From NCBI RefSeq assembly GCF_027580225.2, contig NC_073354.2, positions 6,672,001 through 6,736,000 on the forward strand: a stretch of 64,000 nucleotides of DNA, written 5' to 3'. The notes below the pieces were generated by a model. That model worked only from the letters and a program-made list of their open reading frames with translations. It ran no database searches and was not told the DNA's origin. The translations under genes were made by a program, and so were the position numbers. Below, piece by piece: positions 55,586-64,000 of the stretch (position 1 is its first letter; every line of letters begins with the position of its first letter). The DNA is from Misgurnus anguillicaudatus (Eukaryota > Chordata > Actinopteri > Cypriniformes > Cobitidae).

Positions 55586-56702
55586 CTCATATTTAAGAGT
55601 TTATAGCAGAGAAAAAAATATAGATAGGGTGAAACTTTTTTCCCACACTGTAACAAGTGTTTCTGTGCCTTAGAAGATTTAACAAAGATAAAACGAGTAA
55701 ACTGTTATAAAAAAAATTAATTCTTGTTTTTTTTAATCAAAATTTGAGTTAAAATAACATAAAAAGATGAATAATTTGAGTAATTTTAAATGAACATTTT
55801 ATTGAGTAAATTCAGCTTCATTTTATCATGTATAATCATCTTAAATTTGTAAGAAGGAAATTAACTTGTGTTGAAACTACATGAATGATTTATAACATAG
55901 CTAACTAGGCAGTAGACTTGTAGTTCCCAGCATGCTTTGCATGGGACTGCATTTGGACAGTGAAATTTAAATTTAAACGCTATTTTATGTGTTTTTAACT
56001 AAAAAGACTTTTTAGTGTTTAATGTCCATCTATCTTCGAGATTTAGAAGAGTTTTTGTTTCATCTTTGAGTTTTGTAGTTACCATTGTTCAGAAGACTGG
56101 TGCTTGTGCATACTTAAGTATGTCGCGCTTCACAGCTGCCCAAAACTAAACTGGGTGGGCGCGTTGATTGAATAAACAATTCATTCCCTCATCTCACAGA
56201 AAGATAAAGTCTAAATCAATGTTTATGGAAACAACTACAAACCATAAAAAGTTACCTGTACCAAGAAAAGTAAATTAAACTGAGTAATACTAGAACTATT
56301 AGTTAACTCAACTTAATTTTGTTGCATTTGTATTAAGTAATATTACAGTGTTTATTATACTTAAAAAAGGCTACACGTTGACTCAACTTAAAACATCAAA
56401 TGCAGCCACTTGCCTCAATTTTTATAAGTTAGATTTTTTACAGTGCATTTTGTTTGTTTATTGTTTGTTTGAAAGCAGAGGGTCTGTTCTTTCATTTGAT
56501 ATATTTGTATGTTTATATATTTTTTTAGAAGAAAATATTCCTGAAAGGCATTTTGGGAAACTTTTGTGAAAATCACAAAAATGCTAGCGGGCAACTTTTC
56601 AAAAAATGGTTGGCAGTGAATGAATTAAAAATATGTTGGTGGGTCCCGGATAGATTATACCTATTTGAGTGGGTCGCAAAATGAAAAGCTTGGAAATTGC
56701 TG
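54434..56702. mobile_element. Probable hAT remnant, 2.3 kb
   Basis: The left end CAGGGGTTTTCAAACTGTGG resembles the inverse of the right end (AAGCTTGGAAATTGCTG), in the form common for hAT tips. Flanks ATCTAAGG (54426-54433) and ATTTAAGA (56703-56710) match 6 of 8. The interior holds other repeats, including a fragment of the 18253-19086 family at about 56465-56630 and a TA microsatellite. No transposase frame was found. Confidence 0.45.
55517..55575. repeat. (TA)n microsatellite
   Basis: Alternating TA for about 59 bp, interrupted once by GAA. Confidence 0.9.
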
Positions 56703-57101
56703 ATTTAAGAGACAATTTAACCAAAATGAATTATTCTGTTATGTAATTTAACTTCATTATGTACAACCTGATCTCACAGGCATTCATATTTTATTTACAA
56801 GTTGACTAATTCGCATGAATTCGTACAAAGTGAATTGTACACAATTTAGCAAACTTGTAAAATACGTACGAATTTGCATGCCATTGTGTTGCCAATGTAT
56901 AAAATTAAATGGACACTAAAAACCTCAGTATGTTTGTTCTGTTATGATCAGTAGCAGACACTTATGCCATAGAGTATAAGTACTTTAAAAAAAAAAAAAC
57001 GGGAAACAAAAAAATACTTTTGCCAATGATTTCTTTCTACAGTAAGTATATTGTGTATCGTATGGATATCGTCAATGTTTTTACTGTTGATTGAGTTCCT
57101 G
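56703..57101. other. Intergenic, nothing recognised
   Basis: A-run at 56988-56999. No gene. Confidence 0.45.
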
Positions 57102-57300
57102 CACTGAAAAAAAATGATTCATTGAATGTAATCAATTTTTTTAAGGTAAGTGGTTGCAGTCAATTTATTTAAGCTAAACAAAAAAGATTAGTAAAGTAAA
57201 ATAAAATATAAAACTTTGTTTAAATGTAGCTTAAATAAATTGATTGCAACCACTTACCTTAAAAAAATTATTAAATTCAATGAATCATTTTTTTTCAGTG
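57102..57300. repeat. Near-perfect 199-bp hairpin element
   Basis: CACTGAAAAAAAATGATTCA is mirrored by TGAATCATTTTTTTTCAGTG, and pairing continues for about 75 bp per arm (GGTAAGTGGTTGCA and TGCAACCACTTACC). The loop is AT-rich. Confidence 0.8.
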
Positions 57301-58129
57301 TGTAGAGTGCCTGCTGGTAGCATTATGACCCCAGTAACACCAGTTACTATATCACATCCATTCCTCGGGTCCTTGGCATGCCGATTGTTAATACGTCCAC
57401 CTCTCGTTTACTCTGTTAAGCATTTTTCTGAGTAATGTCTCACAGGAATGTTTAAATAGTCTCTCTCTCACTTTCTCTTTCTCTCTCTATCTCTAGGAAG
57501 GATACACTAAATCAGCAATGATCCAGTCTGCTGAGAAAAGAACGCTGTGTGATATAGGAGACTCATATAGACATACCTTTCCCACAGAGTAAACCACTAC
57601 TGGGCAATGTCACATTACACTCCCTTAATCTATAGTTATAACACTGACATAAGAAGTCTTTTATCAGTATAATGATTAATGGAGCAAACATCGAAATTAA
57701 TGATGGAACTTAAACTTATAAAAATACCAAAAATCTTAACAGCAACGTAGTACACATGCTTAAATTCAACACATACAGTGTTTAAAGAGTACAACTTAAT
57801 GAAGGATCAAACGTCTTGGTCGTGAGATGCCAGTGGTGGAGGGGTCAGTAACAGTCAACACTAAGGGCAGGAGCTTTGATTTAACGCTGAGGTCAGAAAA
57901 CTCTGAGACCTTTGCACGAGAGGAGCTGTGGGTATGAAACACAGACGCTTGAGAGATTTTTCAAATAAGACTGCTGGTTAATGATTGGATGAACTGGGTT
58001 GGGATCAAAGCTGCCATCAGAAAAAAATATTTTCTTTACTGTTATGATCCTGGAACTCTTCTGCGGTGCCAGGTTGTGTCAGCATGTGAATTTAAGCTTT
58101 AATTGGTCTAATAAGGATCATGTTATTAA
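57301..58129. other. Intergenic, nothing recognised
   Basis: Contains a CAGTAACACCAGTTAC word near 57331 like the motif of 46925-48290, and a TC-rich stretch near 57462-57494. Confidence 0.4.
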
Positions 58130-58454
58130 AGGGACACTTCACCCATTTGCATAAAGCTTTGTATAGTTAGAACCCCAGTCATGTTTTTGAATGGTCATGC
58201 ATCATTTCCTCAGTTGCCGCTAAGACAGAAGAAATACAGATTTCAGTGTTGCACTTCCTTCTTTCAATGATGTAAAAATCATAATTTTGCATCATTGAAA
58301 GAAGGAAGTCCAATATCTTTGTTTAGGGGGTGAGACTACAAACACTCCTTTTCTCAGTCAAATAGGCACCAAATTCTAAATGTATGTTACATTTCGACTA
58401 CAGATATGACACACTTTCAATAAAGATTAATGTTTCTACGGGTGAAATGCTCCT
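58130..58454. mobile_element. TTAA-flanked MITE AGGGACACTTCACCC
   Basis: TTAA at 58126-58129 and 58455-58458 flank AGGGACACTTCACCC ... GGGTGAAATGCTCCT. It carries a perfect internal hairpin (58253-58309). 325 bp, non-coding. Confidence 0.75.
58253..58309. other. Perfect 20-bp-arm hairpin
   Basis: ACTTCCTTCTTTCAATGATG (58253-58272) and its exact reverse complement (58290-58309) are separated by 17 nt. It lies inside the TTAA element 58130-58454. Confidence 0.85.
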
Positions 58455-58716
58455 TTAAGGTGAATTTCATTACTGTTATACATTGATAAAGGTCCCTCGC
58501 TGTAACTGGAGTGAAAAGTACACCTAAATAATTCATAATAGGACCTCAGAGGTACATATTGGTACCAAATGTATGCATATCTGTAATTAGGACCTTTTTA
58601 AAGGGTACTGCACCAGTGACAGCTTGGGACCATTTATTAAGCACTGTAGTGATATAGAAATTAAATGTAACTTTTAACTTATATTATTACAATTAATTTG
58701 ATGGGAATTATCCCTG

Positions 58717-58748
58717 AAAAAAGAAAGAAAGAAAGAAAGAAAGAAAAA
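58717..58748. repeat. (GAAA)n microsatellite
   Basis: Six consecutive GAAA units within an A-rich stretch. Confidence 0.85.
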
Positions 58749-59144
58749 ATTGATGTATTTAAAAAGTATCTTAAAATTAATAAAATGTACTATTTAAAGG
58801 AAAACACCACATTTTCAATATTTTACTATGTTCTTACCTCAACTTAGAAGAATTAATACATACCTTTCTTTTTTCAATGTGTGCACTTTCAATCTTTGTA
58901 CAGCGCCTCGCGAATGTGTTAGCATTTAGCCTAGCCCCATTCATTCCTTAGGATCCAAACAGGGATGGATTTAGAAGCCACCAAACACTTTCATGTTTTC
59001 TCTATTTAAAGACTGTTACATGAGTAGTTACATGAGTAAGTGTAAAACTTGGCGATTTTTAAGCAAATAAAAACTGAGAACTATATTGTATGGCGGAAGA
59101 GCACTTCGTTTCTAGCACTGCGACCTCGGCGTACACTTCAATTC

Positions 59145-59260
59145 AATTCAATTTTATTTATACAGTATAGTGCTTTTCACAATAGTTAATTGTTTCAAAG
59201 CAGCTTTACATTAATAGGAGCAGTGAAAAGCACAGAAAAACGACAGATAGCACAACATAA
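59145..59260. repeat. TTCAATTCAATTTTATTTAT dispersed repeat
   Basis: CAATTCAATTCAATTTTATT, then ATAGTGCTTTTCACAATAG and GTTTCAAAGCAGCTTTACA. This is a sequence I know as common in fish genomes, but I cannot assign its class. Confidence 0.5.
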
Positions 59261-59440
59261 TACACGATAGCATAAGCAGTTCAATTTGTTGCGGCTATAA
59301 ATCAACATTATAAGCAAGCGTAATACTATGTAACGTATAGAAGAGGGTGCTAAGTTAAGCCCAAGAGGGTGCTAAGTTAACATCATCACTCGTGACTACT
59401 CCCCCCTCACGCTCAAATATCCGTCAATATTACTGTGCAC

Positions 59441-60687
59441 CAGTGGCGAACCGTGGGTACTTCAGCTGGGCCTTCAAAATATGCAATGAAGTGCAAATGC
59501 CTCTCCATCATAATACTAGGCTATTCGTATTTCGTTAAATCATACAGTGAACGTGTAAAATATCTGAGCACGCAAAGTGATATTACAGAATGGGCATGTC
59601 TGCCTTTAAATGCAGTTTTAAAGTTTAAAATTACTTTAATCTAACTGATAAACACAAATACAGATTCTGCTGCTCTGTAATGACAGGGGCTCTGTAAATT
59701 TGCATTTAACAAGCTTAAATTAAGTTCTTTAATTTGTTTTTTATTTTTTGGAAATATATATTTAGCTGTCGGATACCTTGTTAATCTTTTTCATAAGGGG
59801 AAATATAGCACCCTGCGTTCTCAGTGCCCCTCCTTGTGGCTTATAACTGTTGTCGGGTATAGCGAGGTAAAAAATATTTGAATGTTTTCGCATTCTCTCA
59901 GATTTAGTTAGGAAATGATATTGTATGTAATTCGGCGTCGTCTGTCAGTCATTACTATCCTCGCGTAACAAGTGAAACTGTCAGGAAGTAAAAGTATAAT
60001 TGAACCCATTATTTTTCTCGTGTTCGCGTCATATGCAGGCTCCTCTGCACGCGCTTCTCCCAGCTGTGCTCTTCACGAGTACGCGCTTAAGTTATTTCGT
60101 TTTTACCTCAGCCCTATCAAGCTAGCCACAACGTCAATCACGTTTTCCGCCATTTACCTCAACCACTCTCACCGCAGAAATTCGGGCCATTAGACTGTAT
60201 TAATATTAACGGTCTATGATCTTCGTCTTTTCGTGTTTTATGGCAGCTCGCATCCAGTTTGTTGCATGATTAGGACTTCATGAAGGCTTACAATGTTTTG
60301 TTTTTTGCCCGCCCACTTGAAATCAAAACGTGATTGGTCAATTTGCCCGTCACTCTCCACACCAAAACACATAGCTTGGCCTTCCCTGGGATTCATGAAG
60401 TCCTAACCAATGGATGAGCCAGATAACCGGGCCTTAATAGAGACAGACGATTCTGATTGGATTAGATGTTTTCATGACATGAACCTGACAGTAAGCTTAA
60501 CGTTAGAACATAGATGAGAGAAAATATATTACATGTATTGTATTAAATTGAATTAAATAGAAATAAAAAAATGTAAAAACATATTTTTATTGAATATTAT
60601 TTATTTGTATTATTATAATAAAAAATATTTGTATAAATTTTTTAGGCCTTCTCTGAAGGCGTAGAAGGCCCTGAAGGTTCCCCACTG
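59441..60687. mobile_element. hAT-like element with perfect 8-bp duplication
   Basis: CAGTGGCGAACC is mirrored by GGTTCCCCACTG (one mismatch). CTGTGCAC occurs exactly at 59433-59440 and 60688-60695. Subterminal GGGCCTTC and GAAGGCC words pair. No full transposase frame in 1247 bp. Nested in the 58798-61356 foldback. Confidence 0.8.
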
Positions 60688-60700
60688 CTGTGCACGAGGT

Positions 60701-61080
60701 CTAATGGTGCACTCCCACCAGCCGCGGTTGAGGCGGCAAAAATGCGCTATTCGTGCGAAGTTTGACGCTTGAACATTTGAGTTCACCTGTTCATTCGCGC
60801 GTGAAAGCCACGCGTGAAATTCTAGTCATTCGAGAAATTTACGTGGAAATTCGCGTCATGGGAGGGGCTTCTGTGACTCCGCTGAGACTCCGCCACTCCA
60901 CCGAAGTTCCGGTTTTTCAACTCGCGCATTTCCCACGGCAATGCTCAATTTGTGCCATCCGTGTCGTGCTTACCATGTGTACCGCGCCGTAGGATGCCTA
61001 ATCGTGTCTTTGCATTGACTTAACATGTAAATCACTCGCACTTGTCATGTCTACCACTTATGGTGTAAACCCTGCATTAG
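60701..61080. repeat. CpG-rich TIR element, distant TAACTGTGGG relative
   Basis: CTAATGGTGCACTCCCACC at the left versus GGTGTAAACCCTGCATTAG at the right gives partial inverted ends. The GTGTCTTTGCATTGACTT segment near the right is shared with 405-702 and 5614-5882. It abuts the right arm of the large foldback. Confidence 0.5.
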
Positions 61081-61360
61081 TGCTCTTCCACCATACAATA
61101 TTGTTCTCATTTTTATCTGCTTAAAAATCGCCACGTTTTATACTTACTCGTGTAACTACTCATGTAACAGTCTTTAAATAGGGAAAACATGGAAGTGTTT
61201 GGTGGCTTCTAAATCCATCCCTGTTTGAATGGGGCTAGGCTAAATGCTAACACATTCACGACGTGCTGTACAAAGATTAAGTGCATGCATTGAAGTTACG
61301 TATTAATTCGTCTAATTCATGTAAGAAAGTAAAATATATTGAAAAACGGTTTTCCTTTAA

Positions 61361-62385
61361 ATTATTAAAGGTTCAAATTACTTAATAATAATGCAAATGA
61401 ACAATATTGGTTACACTTAAAACCAAAAATATATACAAAAAAATTAACTATAAATAAACTTAAATAAATAAAATAAACAATTAAGCTGAACACAATGATT
61501 GTAAATGTTTGAATAGGCTGAACTTATTTCTGTTTTGCAGTGAATTTTTTTGAAATTAGTCATAAAATTCCAGCTTGAACTTGAAAGATGTCAGGCTCGT
61601 AAAATCAAGCCCATTTTGTCTTTGCAATAGTTGCGGCCACAAAGTTGGCATGTTAAAGGTGGTAAACAAGCTGTTTCTGGATATAGGGAACTATCTGTTT
61701 AATAAATGGTTTGCTTACAATCCTAAGTTAATGGAGCCCACCTCCACGTATTCAGTCCCTAAAATGACTCTGTCCTAAGCCTGATCACTTAGAAAAGCAG
61801 TAACTCACCCATACTAATAATACTAATGATAATAATAATAATAGAAAAAACTACCATTGCTTTTTAATAGAACTGCAACCTTATAAGTATTTTGACGTTT
61901 TTTATATAACAACATCTAACCTACTTTCAGAAAAAAGCATACCTATTTTATGTGGTGATGATTTATGATGACTTTTTTATGATGTGAATCGTACAAAAAT
62001 GTATGATTATCCAAAAAACGATGAATGATCCTCCACCCCTAACCACAGCGTCATGGGGTGAAAACAGATCATAGAAAAACATACGAGAACAAATGAGATA
62101 TAAATTAGCCACCTTGTAAAATAAGTGCAAATTGCCATGAGATTGTGTTTAAATATTGTGTTTTTGTCTTGACTCTGTAGAGATAAAACAAATGCATTAA
62201 CAGCAGCACCTGTTTGTTCTGCACAGTGCAACCGAAGGGTGTGTTTAGCCCGAACGATCGGTCCCATGAGAGACAACAAAAAGAGGAACTGGAATACTTT
62301 GATCGAAACAATACAAAACAGACTGTCAATGCATTACATACAAATAAAATGATTCAATTGAAAATGTGTGAAAAGTGACAAATAA
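61361..62385. other. Intergenic upstream of Rh gene
   Basis: AT-rich with an AATAATAATAATA stretch near 61829-61842. No gene recognised. Confidence 0.45.
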
Positions 62386-62408
62386 TGATAATCCAATAGT
62401 AATGATAA
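62386..62408 (+). promoter_or_regulatory. Two TGATAA (GATA-type) motifs upstream of rhag-like start
   Basis: TGATAA at 62386-62391 and 62403-62408, with CCAAT at 62393-62397, about 330-350 bp before the start codon. RHAG is an erythroid gene in vertebrates and GATA1 binds WGATAR; function here is inference, and such motifs are frequent in AT-rich DNA. Confidence 0.2.
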
Positions 62409-62737
62409 ACTATTAAATGCAATAATTAAACCATTAATTCTATTTCTTAATACTACGAACCCATACACAGTTTAAATTAAATTCTAAGCATCTGGTATCT
62501 AGTAAACATTTGTATATCTATATCGGTCATAGTATGTGGGATATGTGCTTCTATTTGTTTACGTTTCTGTTTGTGTGGGTGTGTGTGTTTGGGGATGGCG
62601 AAGGGGATGTCTCTCTTGTCATTGGTCTTTCTAAAACCAGCAGCCAATTCAAAACCACAGGCAACTTTCAGTACTGCCCCCACACAAACCATAGCCAGAA
62701 GAGTATACGAGACCCTTAAAGCATAAAGTCTTAAAGA

Positions 62738-62912
62738 ATGCCAGCATTTGCCACCAACATGAGGCTCAAATTCCCAATCTTGGCTCTGATCCTGGAAGTG
62801 GTGACCATTGTCCTGTACGCTTTGTTTGTGGTGTATGACACCGGTGATCTTCACAAACATCATGATGGAGGAAATCAAACTCATGCTGAAAGCCCACTGA
62901 CACTCTACCCAA
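62738..62912 (+). CDS. rhag: Rh-associated glycoprotein (ammonium transporter), exon 1, partial
   Basis: Rh glycoproteins are 12-helix channels for ammonia/ammonium (and probably CO2) in red cell, gill and kidney membranes. Exon 1 encodes residues 1-58 and ends after the first base of a codon at a GTAAGT donor (62913). The N-terminus MPAFATNM, then RLKFPILALILEVVTIVLYA (first membrane helix about 12-33), FVVYDTGD, an extracellular loop with the N-glycosylation sequon NQT (46-48) and the conserved LYP before the splice. The RLKFP...LE pattern and FV.Y fit RHAG rather than RHBG or RHCG; mammalian RHAG starts at the position of M8 here. No later exon was found in the remaining 1.1 kb, so the gene continues past the window. 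Confidence 0.75.
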
Positions 62913-64000
62913 GTAAGTATATCACTCTATATACATGATGCATGTATATTCTGCTGGTGTTGCTGAGATGAGAACGAATTCATTTGGACAATGTCTGTTG
63001 TTTTGAACCTGTCAGTCTAGGCATTTTTTTCTGTCTGATTAAAATATTATAAAGTTAAATAAAAAATATAATGTTGCCTGGGCTAATTGCCACATAATTG
63101 TAGTTTTGTACTATAATTGGGTTTTATGCTACGTGTGTCTTAAACATCAGTGAATGCAAGGTTCCTGTGAGGACCTTGGCAGCAATATTTCACTAATGTG
63201 CAGCATGCTTGTCTCTAAAAATACTCGCTGCAGAAAGAAGCCAACATAACACAGAGAGAGAAAAACAAAAGAGGATGAGGTTGATGAGGGTCAGAAACCT
63301 GTAAGACCCATATTAAAAATCAGACAACAAGTCGGGACCCAACACGGTTCCCTGTAGTGTTCCATGTAGTTTAGTTTTTTTGTGTTTATATGTGGACTCA
63401 AATTTAATTTATTTGGATTGTCATCCTTTGATGTAAAGCATAAAAGATATAGGAAGCATTTTCTCATTTTTTAAAGCTTCATAAGGCTACATCTTTATTA
63501 TCCCTACTGGTTTCAAGTAGCATTGTTTTTCCCCTACCGTTCATTGTCTGACCAAACAGATCTGCGTTTTATTGTTGAGTTGTCACTATAATCATTGAGA
63601 CCATAAGAGCAGGAAATATTAACGTTATCAACAATTTCCACGCACGGCGCAAATAGAATAACTACATATTTCCTAAAACACTTTACATTTCAATTGCATT
63701 CCTTTGATTTCCTCTACATATTACAGAGATGACATACGTTCATTTTAAATGCACTTTTTTTCTTATCTTAATATAGCACTCGTGTCTGTTTAGACACAGT
63801 TTGGACCAAAGCCATGTCTGGGGTGTGGACAATATGAACATGCAAGATTAGTCTCAGGGTGCCCTTACAGTTTCAAATCAACCCTTCAAATGTGTCATTG
63901 TTGCTTAACACAACTTGATCAAATTTACACTTAACTTTAATTTAAAAAAATGAATATTTTAGTGCATTTGAAGCATTAGGCAATCATGTGGTTGTGAAAT
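62913..64000 (+). other. rhag: Start of rhag-like intron 1
   Basis: Begins with a GTAAGT donor. No exon with the expected FQDVHVM-type continuation occurs before the window end. No bounded repeat seen. Confidence 0.6.

Larger units (their letters stand above)
58798..61356. mobile_element. Large TTAA-flanked foldback element with nested insertions
   Basis: TTAA at 58794-58797 and 61357-61360 flank AGGAAAACACCACATTTTC ... GGTTTTCCT. The left arm (58798-59110) and right arm (61080-61356) are inverted copies of about 300 bp; for example GGGATGGATTTAGAAGCCAC on the left matches GTGGCTTCTAAATCCATCCC on the right. Between the arms are unrelated segments, including an hAT element (59441-60687) and a TIR element (60701-61080), so the original element was probably much shorter. 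Confidence 0.75.

Noticed and set aside
62477..62884. 135-codon minus-strand ORF
   Set aside because: Antisense shadow of the rhag-like first exon.

Overview
The window is nuclear DNA from a teleost fish, most likely a cyprinid or close relative. It has GT-AG spliced vertebrate genes, DANA-type and other tRNA-derived SINEs, Tc1/mariner transposons and a very dense load of short terminal-inverted-repeat (TIR) elements. I saw no bacterial genes, CRISPR array, rRNA, free-standing tRNA gene or recognisable retrovirus.

Three genes can be supported. (1) A voltage-gated K+ channel subunit of the KCNS/Kv9 'silent' type lies on the minus strand as one 413-codon open exon (13042-14283). (2) A ZPAX-like egg-coat glycoprotein lies on the plus strand head-to-head with it. 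It has 21 coding exons (16590-32864), joined here exon by exon into 902 residues with consistent splice phases; it ends with the ZP module, a basic cleavage site and a hydrophobic tail. (3) The first exon of an Rh-family ammonium transporter, probably rhag, lies at the right end (62738-62912), and the rest runs off the window. A possible last exon of an unidentified gene (46204-46295) and a short unassigned ORF (10717-11022) are weaker calls.

The remainder is mostly repeats, often nested. 1-9 kb is a mosaic of TIR elements and one SINE. 14.4-15.3 kb holds one TIR element inside another, between the two divergent genes. The ZPAX introns carry hAT-like, TTAA-flanked, Tc1/mariner and other TIR elements. 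33-44 kb holds foldback elements, a three-layer nest (36.9-39.1 kb) and a nearly complete but frameshifted Tc1-like transposon (40.1-41.7 kb). 44.5-45.8 kb is a pyrimidine-rich minisatellite with a 20-bp unit and a partial 60-bp higher-order period. 46.9-51.2 kb is again TIR elements and a DANA fragment. 58.8-61.4 kb is a large foldback element with about 300-bp arms, holding an hAT element with a perfect 8-bp target duplication and a further TIR element.

The most informative pattern outside the genes is a set of TTAA-flanked short elements, most with AGG...CCT ends. One family keeps a short THAP-zinc-finger-like reading frame, which suggests Kolobok-type rather than piggyBac mobilisation. 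Target duplications read directly from the sequence (AATATAAT, CCTTAAAG, CTGTGCAC, GGCAAAC, TTAA, TAA, TTA, TA) allow many insertions to be bounded to the base and ordered in time.
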